The notes beneath the pieces are model-generated. The model did not search any database. It was not told the origin of the DNA and saw only the letters and a program-made list of their open reading frames with translations. Below are positions 7,476-14,957 of a stretch of 15,486 bases of DNA, piece by piece. The DNA lies in contig DPOH01000260.1 in the NCBI GenBank assembly GCA_003539755.1, positions 1 to 15,486 of the forward strand, in the 5' to 3' direction. A program made the position numbers and the translations under genes. Positions within the stretch are counted from its first letter, which is position 1. Each line of letters starts with the position of its first letter. This DNA is from Clostridium sp. (lineage in GTDB: Bacteria > Bacillota > Clostridia > Clostridiales > Clostridiaceae).

Positions 7476-7676
7476 ATGGGAACTATTAAAGCAGGAAAAT
7501 ATGCAGTATTCACTATTGAACACACTGTAGAAGCTGTACAAGAAGCTTGGGAGAAAATATTTGATGAAGTATTAATCAATGGGTATAAGATAGATTTTTC
7601 AAGAGATATTCTTGAAAGATATGCAGTAAAAATGGTAAATAATCATAAATGTGAGATTTGTGTTCCAATTTCTTAA
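7476..7676 (+). pseudogene. C-terminal remnant of a GyrI-like/AraC effector-binding domain
   Basis: This 66-codon frame matches the last part of the GyrI-like small-molecule-binding domain found alone or at the C-terminus of AraC-family regulators: GTIKAGKYAVF, then AVQEAWEKIF, ING-YKIDFSRDILERYA, and the closing CEICVPIS. A complete domain needs about 150 residues. The N-terminal half and any DNA-binding domain are absent: the frame is closed by TAA at 7464-7466, and there is no ribosome site before 7476. It is gene debris rather than an expressed gene. The 155 bases before it hold nothing recognised. Confidence 0.75.
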
Positions 7677-7713
7677 TAAAGCTAAAAATGTTTAGAAGGG
7701 AGAATATTTTTTA

Positions 7714-7791
7714 ATGCAATTAGAAACAGAGAGGCTTATTCTTAGAGAATTAACTATGGATGATTATGATGTTCTATATGAAATACACTAA
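7714..7791 (+). pseudogene. N-terminal remnant of a GNAT acetyltransferase
   Basis: The ATG at 7714 follows a good ribosome site (AGAAGGGAGA) and encodes 25 residues, beginning MQLETERLILRELTMDDYD, then TAA. This is the classic first strand and helix of RimJ/RimL-like GNAT acetyltransferases (usually 160-190 residues). The acetyl-CoA-binding core is missing and no continuation is seen in any frame downstream. It is a truncated gene whose translation start survives. Confidence 0.75.
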
Positions 7792-7908
7792 TATTGGTTC
7801 TTATTTTATTATTTGATGATTTAATGTTACGAATTTAGTAAAAACTATTATTCTAGACAATATGAATAGGTAAGTAATAACTCATAATAAAATATTTAAT
7901 AGGAATCA

Positions 7909-7937
7909 TTGACATAATTATATTGAGGATATATAAT
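7909..7937 (+). promoter_or_regulatory. Consensus promoter of the codBA leader
   Basis: TTGACA (7909-7914) and TATAAT (7932-7937), 17 bases apart, match the sigma-A consensus in all twelve positions. Transcription should begin near 7944, giving a leader of about 230 bases before codB. So strong a promoter suits control by attenuation. The 7792-7908 stretch upstream holds nothing recognised. Confidence 0.92.
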
Positions 7938-7955
7938 ACATTCAAGAAAACTAGT

Positions 7956-8120
7956 CCTTTAAATTTAGTCCAGAGAGACTAATAAGGTCAGAGATAAGCG
8001 TCACAAAAGATAAATTAGATAGAGTTAAATTAGAACAGAATAATTTTATTTAGAATATTTAATTTTTATATCTAATTATAGATGTTAACGACCTTCTTAA
8101 AAAGAATGGTCGTTTTTTTT
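7956..8120 (+). promoter_or_regulatory. PyrR-type pyrimidine attenuator in the codBA leader
   Basis: Three mutually exclusive RNA structures can be drawn. The PyrR-binding anti-antiterminator has a lower stem CCTT/AAGG (7956-7959, 7984-7987) and an upper stem TTAGTC/GACTAA (7965-7970, 7977-7982) around the loop CAGAGA. This gives AGTCCAGAGAGACT, one base from the PyrR consensus ARUCCNGNGAGGYU; the change turns a U-G pair into U-A, so pairing is kept. The antiterminator pairs 7981-7989 (AATAAGGTC) with 8090-8098 (GACCTTCTT), 8 of 9. The terminator stem (8087-8098 with 8101-8114) has eight T residues. PyrR bound with UMP should expose the terminator and lower codBA expression when pyrimidines are plentiful. 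The PyrR mechanism is known from Bacillus; its use here is inferred from sequence. Confidence 0.87.
8087..8120 (+). terminator. Attenuator terminator before codB
   Basis: AACGACC and GGTCGTT enclose a second short stem TTCTT/AAGAA with one bulged T, followed by TTTTTTTT (8113-8120). Its left arm is the antiterminator's partner. Confidence 0.88.
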
Positions 8121-8173
8121 ATAAAAATATAAGTACTAGTTTTCCTAAATAAAAATTTAGGAGGATAATAACA

Positions 8174-9436
8174 ATGGAAGAAAAAGTAATGGGAGTAGGA
8201 AATGAAGGTAATGTAGGTAATCAAGATCATGACTATGCATTAGGACATGTGCATCAAAAGGATAAGAAAGGATTCTTTTCAATGTTTGTAGTTATGCTTG
8301 GATTTACATTTTTCTCAGCAAGTATGTTGACTGGAGGAAATTTAGGAACAGGCTTATCGTTAAGAGAGTTTTTTATAGCTGTAGCAATAGGTAACTTAAT
8401 TTTAGCTTGTTATACAGGAGCATTAGCATATATAGGTGCAGATACTGGACTTTCAATGCACTTACTTGCAAGATATTCATTTGGGGAAAAAGGGTCATAT
8501 CTTGCATCATTTATAACTAGTCTTACGCAAATAGGATGGTTTGGTGTTGGAATAGCAATGTTTGCAATACCAATAGCAAATAGATTTAATATAAACGTAT
8601 ACTTATTAGTAGCAGTAACAGGAATATTAATGACAGCAACAGCTTATTTTGGAATGAAGTCTTTAACAATTTTAAGTGCAATAGCAGTACCAGCAATAGC
8701 AGTACTTGGTAGTACATCAGCAATAATGGCAACTAACTCTATAGGTGGAGTTCAAGGATTAATGAATATAGAACCAACAAGTAAGATGACAATGGTAACA
8801 GCAGTAACATTATGTGTAGGATCATTTATAAGTGGAGGAACAGCAACACCAGACTTTGCTAGATTTTCTAAGAATAAAAAAGTAGCAGTAGGTACAACAG
8901 TAATTGCTTTCTTTATAGGAAACTCTTTAATGTTCTTATTTGGAGCAGTTGGAGCAATGGTTACAGGAAGTTCCGATATAACAGATGTAATGTTTTCACA
9001 AGGATTAGTAATCCCAGCAATTTTAGTTTTAGGATTAAATATTTGGACTACTAATGATAATGCAATATATACATCAGGACTTGGACTTTCAAACATAACA
9101 AAATTACCTAAGAAGCAAATGGTAATAGTAGGTGGACTTATAGGAACAGTAGGAGCAATATGGTTAAATAATAACTTTGTAACATTCTTAACTTTCTTAA
9201 ATTCAATGTTACCTCCTGTAGGTGGAATTTTAATAGCAGATTATTTATTCGTAAAGAAAAGAAAATATGATAATATTGAAAATACAAAATTTGAAAAAGT
9301 AAATTGGATAGCAATTATAGCTTTCTTTGCAGGCTTTATTGTAGCAAATGTTGTATCAGTTGGAGTTATAGCTTTAAATGCAATATTAACAACAATGATA
9401 ATTTATGTAATAGGAACAAAAATAACTAAAAGATAA
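8174..9436 (+). CDS. codB: Cytosine permease CodB (NCS1 family)
   Basis: This is a 420-residue, about twelve-segment membrane transporter, matching the ~419 residues of E. coli CodB. It imports cytosine, probably with a cation. Family signatures include FFSASMLTGGNLG in the first membrane segment, GADTGLSMHLLARYSFG, QIGWFGVG, GGTATPDFARF and WTTNDNAIY. The ~30 N-terminal residues are polar and cytoplasmic. AGGAGG (8159-8164) lies 9 bases before the ATG. The gene is preceded by a PyrR-type attenuator and followed after 11 bases by codA, which uses its product. Specificity for cytosine over other nucleobases rests mainly on this pairing and on the conserved CodB motifs. Confidence 0.93.
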   Translation: MEEKVMGVGNEGNVGNQDHDYALGHVHQKDKKGFFSMFVVMLGFTFFSASMLTGGNLGTGLSLREFFIAVAIGNLILACYTGALAYIGADTGLSMHLLARYSFGEKGSYLASFITSLTQIGWFGVGIAMFAIPIANRFNINVYLLVAVTGILMTATAYFGMKSLTILSAIAVPAIAVLGSTSAIMATNSIGGVQGLMNIEPTSKMTMVTAVTLCVGSFISGGTATPDFARFSKNKKVAVGTTVIAFFIGNSLMFLFGAVGAMVTGSSDITDVMFSQGLVIPAILVLGLNIWTTNDNAIYTSGLGLSNITKLPKKQMVIVGGLIGTVGAIWLNNNFVTFLTFLNSMLPPVGGILIADYLFVKKRKYDNIENTKFEKVNWIAIIAFFAGFIVANVVSVGVIALNAILTTMIIYVIGTKITKR

Positions 9437-9447
9437 GGTGATATAGT

Positions 9448-10713
9448 ATGTTAATTAAAAATATAAGATTTTTAGATAAAGAAGGATTATTTTGTATAAG
9501 AATAGTAGATGGAAAGTTTTCTGAGATAGGAGAAAATTTAGAGGCAGAAAATAATGAAGAGATTATAGAAGGAAATGGAGCTTTAGCTTCTGCTCCATTT
9601 ATAGAGCCTCATATTCATTTAGATACTACTTTAACAGCAGGAGAACCAGAATGGAATAAAAGTGGAACTCTTTTTGAAGGAATTGAAAGATGGTCTCAAA
9701 GAAAAGAGTTTTTAACTAAGGAGGATGTTAAGACTAGAGCTAAAAAGGCTATAGAATGGCAAGTAGCTAATGGTATTCAATTTATAAGAACTCATGTAGA
9801 TGTTACTGATGCTAATTTAGTTGCATTAAAAGCAATGGTTGAAGTAAGAGAAGAGGTTAAGGATTACGTTACATTACAAATAGTAGCATTTCCACAAGAA
9901 GGAATTCTTTCTTATCCAAATGGATTAGAGTTAATAGAAGAAGCTATAAAATTAGGAGCTGATGTAATAGGTGCTATACCTCACTTTGAATTCACTAGAG
10001 AATATGGAGTAGAATCAATTAACAAAATATTTGAATTAGCGAAAAAATATAATGTATTAGTAGATGTTCATTGTGATGAAATAGATGATGAGCAATCGAG
10101 ATTCTTAGAGGTAGTTGCTACAAGAGCCTTAGAAACAGGTCTTAAAAATAAGGTGACAGCAAGTCATACAACAGCAATGGGATCATATAATAATGCATAT
10201 ACATATAAACTATTTAGATTATTAAAAATGTCAGGAATAAACTTTGTTTCTAATCCTTTAGTTAATACTCACCTACAAGGAAGATTTGACACTTATCCTA
10301 AAAGAAGAGGGATTACAAGAGTTAAAGAACTTAATGAAGCTGGTATTAATGTGAGCTTTGGACATGATGATATATTTGATCCATGGTACCCAATGGGAAC
10401 TGGAAATATGTTAGAAGTAGTTCATTTTGGATTACACGTATGCCAAATGATGGGTTATGATGATATAAATGAATCATTAAAGTTTATATCAACAAATAGT
10501 GCAAGAACTTTAAATATAGAAGACAAATATGGAATAGAAATAGGTAAGCCAGGTAATTTAATTTTATTAAATGCTGAAAGTGGTTATGATGCTGTTAGAA
10601 GAAGAGCAGAGGTTTTATATTCTATAAGAGAAGGAAGAATAATTGCTAAGACTACACCAAGTAAGTCATATGTAAATATGGATGAAGAAAAAGAAGTGAC
10701 ATTTAGACGATAG
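9448..10713 (+). CDS. codA: Cytosine deaminase CodA
   Basis: This 421-residue amidohydrolase converts cytosine to uracil and ammonia in the cytoplasm. The metal ligands can be placed against E. coli CodA with a constant offset of six: His55 and His57 (PHIHLD), His208 (DVHCDE), His240 (SHTTAMG) and Asp307 (GHDDIFDPW). The catalytic Glu211 (CDE) is also present. SFGHDDIFDPWYPMGTGNM is diagnostic of CodA as against other amidohydrolases. AAGGTGAT (9435-9442) overlaps the codB stop. With codB it makes a cytosine salvage unit feeding uracil to UMP synthesis, which explains the pyrimidine-responsive leader. Nothing in the active site looks changed. Confidence 0.95.
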   Translation: MLIKNIRFLDKEGLFCIRIVDGKFSEIGENLEAENNEEIIEGNGALASAPFIEPHIHLDTTLTAGEPEWNKSGTLFEGIERWSQRKEFLTKEDVKTRAKKAIEWQVANGIQFIRTHVDVTDANLVALKAMVEVREEVKDYVTLQIVAFPQEGILSYPNGLELIEEAIKLGADVIGAIPHFEFTREYGVESINKIFELAKKYNVLVDVHCDEIDDEQSRFLEVVATRALETGLKNKVTASHTTAMGSYNNAYTYKLFRLLKMSGINFVSNPLVNTHLQGRFDTYPKRRGITRVKELNEAGINVSFGHDDIFDPWYPMGTGNMLEVVHFGLHVCQMMGYDDINESLKFISTNSARTLNIEDKYGIEIGKPGNLILLNAESGYDAVRRRAEVLYSIREGRIIAKTTPSKSYVNMDEEKEVTFRR

Positions 10714-10742
10714 TAAAATTTTTAATAAAGATTTGAAGAGAT

Positions 10743-10775
10743 AAGCACTATTCTTGGTCGGATGGGTGCTTTTTT
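10743..10775 (+). terminator. Rho-independent terminator of codBA
   Basis: AAGCAC (10743-10748) pairs with GTGCTT (10766-10771) around a 17-base loop and is followed by Ts to 10775. AGAGA before and TCTCT after can extend the stem. Confidence 0.8.
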
Positions 10776-10867
10776 CTCTTTGTTTTTATATTAATATATC
10801 AATCATATAATTATTAATAATGAAAAAGAATATATTTATATGAGTACGATATATTAGGAGGTAAATC

Positions 10868-11677
10868 TTGAAGAAGACTAGGCAGGAAGAAAAAGTAATC
10901 TTAAAAGAGAAACAAAATCTAGCCAAGAAAGAAAATAATTTTATAAGAAAAAAAGAAATCTTATTCATAAAGAAAAAACTTAATCCTCTAAAAAACAAAG
11001 TAGAAGAAAAAATCCCAGACAAGCTTGCAGCAACAATCAATAAAACATTTGAAAAAGGATTTTATTATATATTTGAAAAGGGGACAGTTATAATTGAGAA
11101 AAGTTACAATGTAAATGAAATAAAGCTTGAGGCAGATGTAAATCAATATAGGCTATCAAAAGAGTTGAGCAGTAAGAATTTAAAGATAATAGATAAAGGA
11201 GTAAATCAAGGAAAGAATATAAGCCAGGGTATAACAGCAGTTGAAGGATCAGCACTTGGATTTATTGGAGTAGGAATGCCTGATATTCCTGTGTTTATTT
11301 CTGTAATGCTTAGAATGATTTATGAAATTTCCCTTAAGTATGGCTTTGATTATAATAATGATAGAGAAAAAGTATTTATATTAAATACAATATGTTTTGG
11401 AATAAGCAAGCCAGAAAATAAAAAGAAGTATTCTGAAGCATGCGACAAAATAGCAAAATTAATTGATAATAATGAAGAAAGTGATGTAGATTTAAATCTT
11501 GATAATATGATAAAAGAAACTTCAAAAAATCTTGTTAACACTTTGCTTGTTTCAAAGTTCATTCAAGGTATACCTTTAGTTGGAACTGTAGGGGGAGCTG
11601 TCAACTATATGGTTTTAAGTAATGTAAGCAAAGCTGCAAAAATGAAATATAAAAAGAGGTTTATAAATAAACTGTAA
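10868..11677 (+). CDS. EcsC-family protein
   Basis: This 269-residue protein starts at TTG, chosen because AGGAGG (10856-10861) lies 6 bases upstream and no in-frame ATG is so placed. The first ~45 residues are a highly charged Lys/Glu helix. The EcsC domain follows: AVEGSALGFIGVGMPDIPVF, LRMIYEISLKYGFDYNNDREKVFIL, and a C-terminal glycine-rich hydrophobic stretch (FIQGIPLVGTVGGAVNYMVL) that may sit in a membrane. EcsC was named from the third gene of the B. subtilis ecsABC operon; its biochemical role is unknown. Here it is alone, without ecsA or ecsB. The stop codon lies within the first of four hairpins. Confidence 0.85.
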   Translation: MKKTRQEEKVILKEKQNLAKKENNFIRKKEILFIKKKLNPLKNKVEEKIPDKLAATINKTFEKGFYYIFEKGTVIIEKSYNVNEIKLEADVNQYRLSKELSSKNLKIIDKGVNQGKNISQGITAVEGSALGFIGVGMPDIPVFISVMLRMIYEISLKYGFDYNNDREKVFILNTICFGISKPENKKKYSEACDKIAKLIDNNEESDVDLNLDNMIKETSKNLVNTLLVSKFIQGIPLVGTVGGAVNYMVLSNVSKAAKMKYKKRFINKL

Positions 11678-11716
11678 GTGAGAGTCCAAATCTATGATTT
11701 GGTTTCTCGAACTTAC
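11674..11716 (+). repeat. Structured repeat copy 1 (hairpin with internal loops)
   Basis: GTAAGT/ACTTAC outer stem (11674-11679, 11711-11716), a GA/GA internal loop (able to form tandem G-A pairs), GAG/CTC, a 1x3 loop, then CCAAATC/GATTTGG (11686-11692, 11696-11702) closed by TAT. The ecsC stop codon is in the outer stem. Bases 11681-11702 and 11706-11715 recur identically at 11755-11776 and 11780-11789. Confidence 0.8.
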
Positions 11717-11742
11717 ACCTCTGAACGAATGTGAAGAGTGTG
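11716..11742 (+). other. Hairpin between the two repeat copies
   Basis: CAC-CTCT (11716-11722) pairs with AGAG-GTG (11735-11738, 11740-11742) with one bulged T, around a 12-base loop. It abuts copy 1. Confidence 0.5.
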
Positions 11743-11746
11743 TTTC

Positions 11747-11790
11747 CTAAGCAGAGAGTCCAAATCTATGATTTGGCCCCTCGAACTTAG
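11747..11790 (+). repeat. Structured repeat copy 2
   Basis: The same core as copy 1, 74 bases later. The outer stem is CTAAG/CTTAG (11747-11751, 11786-11790): relative to copy 1 the outermost G-C pair has become C-G, a compensatory change that keeps pairing. The three bases after GATTTGG differ (CCC for TTT) but are unpaired in both. Confidence 0.8.
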
Positions 11791-11812
11791 CTAACATACT
11801 CGTATGTTAGCT
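11789..11812 (+). other. Perfect 11-bp hairpin with 2-base loop
   Basis: AGCTAACATAC (11789-11799) and GTATGTTAGCT (11802-11812) are exact reverse complements around TC. It shares two bases with copy 2, so the two stems compete at that point. There is no run of Ts after it, so it is not a canonical terminator, though the whole cluster may end ecsC transcription. Confidence 0.75.
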
Positions 11813-11854
11813 TCATTAAAAAGAGATTTGGTGTGGGCTGAGCATACTGATAGA

Positions 11855-11905
11855 TAAGTAAAGAGCCAACTCAACTATAAATATTTGAGTTAACTCCTTA
11901 CTTTA
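11855..11905 (+). other. Long imperfect hairpin before the Mo/W enzyme gene
   Basis: AACTCAA pairs with TTGAGTT (inner, 7 bp), then a CC/AA loop, GAG/CTC, an A-C mismatch and GTAA/TTAC outward. The GAG/CTC block flanked by loops recalls the two repeats upstream, but the bases differ. It overlaps the putative -35 region of the next gene. Confidence 0.5.
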
Positions 11906-11914
11906 TGTTATATT
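11885..11914 (+). promoter_or_regulatory. Putative promoter of the molybdopterin oxidoreductase gene
   Basis: TTGAGT (11885-11890) and TATATT (11909-11914) are 18 bases apart, about 47 bases before the ATG. The -35 lies in the right arm of the hairpin at 11855-11905. Confidence 0.45.
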
Positions 11915-11960
11915 AATATAAAAAATAAATTCAGTTAAAAAGTAATAAGCAGAGGTAAAT

Positions 11961-13934
11961 ATGAAGAAATTAAGTGGAGGATGTACATTAGACTGTTTTG
12001 ATGCATGTAAGTTTAATGTTTATGTTGATGATAATAAGGTAGTAAAAATTGAAGGGGATAAGAATCATCCTTATACAAAAGGTTTTATATGTAAGAAAGG
12101 GATTATGCACCTTGATAGAATGAACCATGAAAAAAGGAAGTACAAACCTCTTTTAAGGGTTAATGGAAAGTGGAATGAAATTTCCTTTGATGAAGCTGTA
12201 GATATAATGGCTGAAAAGCTCAAATATTTCAAAGAAAATTATGGGACAAAGTCAATTATGTATTATGAACAGTACGGCAATGGAAGTCTTCTTAAAAGCA
12301 TTGGAGATTTATTTATGAATTTCTTTGGAGGATGTTATAAGCAGAAGGGTGGTCCATGTTGGAGTGCTGGTATAAAAGCACAAGAAAAGAATTTTGGAAA
12401 TGTTAGAAGTCATTCTCTTGAAGATATGCTGAATAGTAAAACAATAATAGTATGGGGGAAAAATCCAGCATATACTTCTATACATACTATGGCTGCTATA
12501 AAAAAAGCTAAGTATAATGGAAGCTATGTGATAGTTATAGATCCAATAGAAACAGCTACAGCAAAAATGGCAGATTGTTATATAAGAGTAAAACCAGATG
12601 GAGATACAGCACTTGCTCTTGCTATGGGAAAAAGAATAATAGAACAAGGGAAATATGATTTAGATTATATAAATAAGTATGTAAATGGATTTGAAGAATA
12701 CAAAGAATATGTGAAAAGTTTCGATTTAGATGACCTTTTAGAAAGAGCAGGAGTTACAGAAGAAACTTTAAATCTATTAATAGAAAAATATACAGAAAAG
12801 TATTCAACTATTTTATTAGGATATGGACTTCAGAAGTACAAGTTTGGGGGAAATACAATTCAACTTATAGATGCACTAGCAGCAATAACTGGGCATATAG
12901 GGGAAAGTGGAGGCGGTGTTAATTACGCTAATAGAGTATATCCAGGAGTACTTAATACTGATCCATATAATAGTGAAGAATATGCAGAAAATGAAATATT
13001 CCAAACTAGTGAAATAAGTTCATTTATAAAAGAAAAGAATATTAAGATGGCTGTAATAACTAAGAGTAACTTATTAAATCAGCTTCCAGGGCTTAATAAT
13101 CTTGAAGAAGCTTTTAAACATGTTGAGTTTAAAGTATGCTTTGATATGTTTATGACAGATACAGCAAAAGCTTGTGATTTATTTATTCCAACAACTACTG
13201 TCTTAGAAAGTGAAGATATTTTATATAGTTCTATGACAAACCCATATCTTACATATATAGAAAAAGCAGAAGAGCCTAAAGAACCTCTTATGGATGAATA
13301 TGAATTCTTTAAAAAAGTAGCAGAAAAGCTTGAAATTAAAGAATATCCTTATGTAAGTAAAAAAGAATATCTTACAAAGGTAATTGAGCCTTTAAAAAAA
13401 TTCGAACCAAGGATAAGCCTTGAATATCTTAAGGAAAATTATTTTACTATTCATGAAAGTATAGCTTGGAAGGATAAGAAGTTTGAAACTGAATCTGGTA
13501 AGTTTGAAATCATATTTAATAAGGAAGCATTATTAAGAGAAGATACAAAAGTAGATAATAATTTAGAATATAGGAAGGATGTATTAAGTGATAGTGAAAT
13601 CAATAATTTTAGAATATTAACTATTCACAGTAAAGATGCACTTTCAAGTCAGCACTATATGGATAATGATAAAATATCAGAAGCATATATAAATAATAAA
13701 ATGGCTGAAAAACATGGCTTTAGTGATGGGGATATTGCTTATCTTGAATCAGATGAAGGAAAAATAAAAGTTCAGCTGAAGATTGATGACATGGTAGGAG
13801 ATAATATAGTAATGATGTATGTAGGATGGTGGAAGAAAAACGGAAATCCTAATTATATTATTAATTCTGGAATATCAGATATAGGCGGTCAGGTTACTTA
13901 CAATGAGACTTTTGTTAGGATTATAAAAGCTTAA
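11961..13934 (+). CDS. Molybdopterin-dependent oxidoreductase with [4Fe-4S] cluster, cytoplasmic
   Basis: This is a 657-residue catalytic subunit of the DMSO reductase superfamily. A [4Fe-4S] site is formed by Cys8, Cys12, Cys16 and Cys44 (C-x3-C-x3-C-x27-C), followed by the usual HPYTKGFICKKG. Residues ~50-530 carry the bis-pterin core; GGPCWSAG (Cys133 or Ser135) is a candidate Mo/W ligand region, and IVWGKNPAYT and VIDPIETATAKMAD bind the pterin dinucleotides. The final ~110 residues are the dinucleotide-binding barrel, ending SDIGGQVTYNETFVRI. There is no twin-arginine leader, so it works in the cytoplasm. It belongs to the large family of uncharacterised stand-alone oxidoreductases; the substrate is unknown. 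No iron-sulfur, membrane-anchor, chaperone or cofactor genes flank it, so the electron partner is encoded elsewhere, unless the convergent flavodoxin serves. Confidence 0.9.
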   Translation: MKKLSGGCTLDCFDACKFNVYVDDNKVVKIEGDKNHPYTKGFICKKGIMHLDRMNHEKRKYKPLLRVNGKWNEISFDEAVDIMAEKLKYFKENYGTKSIMYYEQYGNGSLLKSIGDLFMNFFGGCYKQKGGPCWSAGIKAQEKNFGNVRSHSLEDMLNSKTIIVWGKNPAYTSIHTMAAIKKAKYNGSYVIVIDPIETATAKMADCYIRVKPDGDTALALAMGKRIIEQGKYDLDYINKYVNGFEEYKEYVKSFDLDDLLERAGVTEETLNLLIEKYTEKYSTILLGYGLQKYKFGGNTIQLIDALAAITGHIGESGGGVNYANRVYPGVLNTDPYNSEEYAENEIFQTSEISSFIKEKNIKMAVITKSNLLNQLPGLNNLEEAFKHVEFKVCFDMFMTDTAKACDLFIPTTTVLESEDILYSSMTNPYLTYIEKAEEPKEPLMDEYEFFKKVAEKLEIKEYPYVSKKEYLTKVIEPLKKFEPRISLEYLKENYFTIHESIAWKDKKFETESGKFEIIFNKEALLREDTKVDNNLEYRKDVLSDSEINNFRILTIHSKDALSSQHYMDNDKISEAYINNKMAEKHGFSDGDIAYLESDEGKIKVQLKIDDMVGDNIVMMYVGWWKKNGNPNYIINSGISDIGGQVTYNETFVRIIKA

Positions 13935-13977
13935 GTATCAATGGTTCCCAATAGGTAAAATTAGTTTGAATTAGATT

Positions 13978-14010
13978 AAAAAAGTCACTATTAATGATAG
14001 TGGCTTTTTT
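13978..14010. terminator. Bidirectional terminator between convergent genes
   Basis: A 14-bp stem (13978-13991 with 13997-14010) with one G-U pair, As on one side and Ts on the other, and a 5-base loop. It can end transcription of the oxidoreductase (+) and of the flavodoxin (-). Confidence 0.9.
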
Positions 14011-14022
14011 AGATTTATAGAA

Positions 14023-14502
14023 TTATAAATTTAATTTATCAATTTCTGATATTAAAGCTTTAATATCATCTTCGTTTGGATGGTGTGCTGATTCTGCAAG
14101 ATTATCTTTGATTGCTTCATACATTTCAGGTTTATCTTTTTTTATCATATCTTGCTTAGTATCTGATACTTTACCTTGACACATATATGTTCCAATAATA
14201 GTGTTAGATGATGGTACATGTGACTTTGCATTAGATAAAATTTCTTCAAAGTATTCTTTAGTATTATTATAGCCAGCAGTACCAAATATAAATAGATTCT
14301 TACCTGAAAGCTTTTCTATAAATGATTGCACATCAGGACTACAAGAGTTTTTTGTTGTCCAAAATCCTAAAAATATGGTATCAGCAGAAAGTGCTTCATC
14401 GGAAGGTTTACCAAAGTAACATTCTGTAATTTTATTTTTTATAGATTCTGCTAATTTTTTGGTATTACCAGTTATGCTGCTATATACTACTGCGTATTTC
14501 AT
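14023..14502 (-). CDS. Flavodoxin-family protein
   Basis: This is a 159-residue FMN protein, a one- or two-electron carrier in the cytoplasm. It begins MKYAVVYSSITGNT; S8-S-I-T-G-N-T14 is the phosphate-binding loop. FLGFWTTKNSC and FIFGTAGY are the second and third flavin loops. The start is the ATG at 14502: AAGGAG (14511-14516 on this strand) lies 8 bases before it, and the upstream in-frame GTG overlaps that site. The C-terminal ~45 residues (IIGTYMCQGK onward, with HHPNEDD) are typical of a clostridial flavodoxin group that includes BilS, the partner of the bilirubin reductase BilR; no BilR is nearby, so that role is not claimed. It is convergent with the molybdopterin enzyme and shares its terminator. 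Confidence 0.85.
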   Translation of the reverse strand: MKYAVVYSSITGNTKKLAESIKNKITECYFGKPSDEALSADTIFLGFWTTKNSCSPDVQSFIEKLSGKNLFIFGTAGYNNTKEYFEEILSNAKSHVPSSNTIIGTYMCQGKVSDTKQDMIKKDKPEMYEAIKDNLAESAHHPNEDDIKALISEIDKLNL

Positions 14503-14673
14503 ATCAATCACTCCTTATAAGATATTACGAGATTATAATTCAAAATTCATATTAGAAAATATTTTGATATTATTACTTTATATATTATTTCGTATTGGAT
14601 AGAATTTATACAGAAAAAACTACTATAAGGAAATTGAATTTGGAATTGTGAGAAGAGGACATTAAATTTATAG

Positions 14674-14880
14674 AAAAATATACATAAGCCATCATTTAAA
14701 TACAACAATAATAATAAACTAGAATATGTGAAGAATATCTGGCATGTAATAGACTGGAGTAAAGTTGAAGAAAATTACTTGAAAATATGTTCATATGGAT
14801 ACTATTAAAATGGCTATAATTTGAGTATGTTTATTAATGATTTCATCATTAAAGAATATAAATTTATAGAGGAATTTTAG
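14674..14880 (+). pseudogene. Possible decayed reading frame, unknown family
   Basis: One frame is open from just after the TAG at 14671 to TAG at 14878, interrupted only by TAA at 14806-14808. It has no start codon or ribosome site. The text reads like protein (KLEYVKNIWHVIDWSKVEEN, then SMFINDFIIKEYKFIEEF). No family is recognised. It may be the remnant of a gene or chance in AT-rich DNA. The rest of the 14503-14957 gap holds the flavodoxin and rubrerythrin upstream regions and nothing else recognised. Confidence 0.25.
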
Positions 14881-14908
14881 TTGAAATAGATTAGAAAAAT
14901 TATATAAT
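14881..14908 (+). promoter_or_regulatory. Putative promoter of the half rubrerythrin gene
   Basis: TTGAAA (14881-14886) and TATAAT (14903-14908), 16 bases apart, about 50 bases before the ATG. A second TATAAT at 14927-14932 has no -35. No PerR box was recognised. Confidence 0.55.
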
Positions 14909-14957
14909 CTGTATAAATTGATAAATTATAATTCTTATATAAAGGAGATTGTTCCAT

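Noticed and set aside
7944..8173. Purine or other metabolite riboswitch before codB
   Set aside because: No aptamer core was recognised; the PyrR loop with matching antiterminator and terminator explains the leader.
11681..11789. Two identical repeats as a possible CRISPR array
   Set aside because: There are only two copies, the intervening DNA itself folds and is not spacer-like, and no cas genes are present.
12309..12647. Minus-strand open frame inside the molybdopterin oxidoreductase
   Set aside because: It is opposite a clear gene; its odd Cys/Tyr/Ser composition is that of a reverse-complement shadow.
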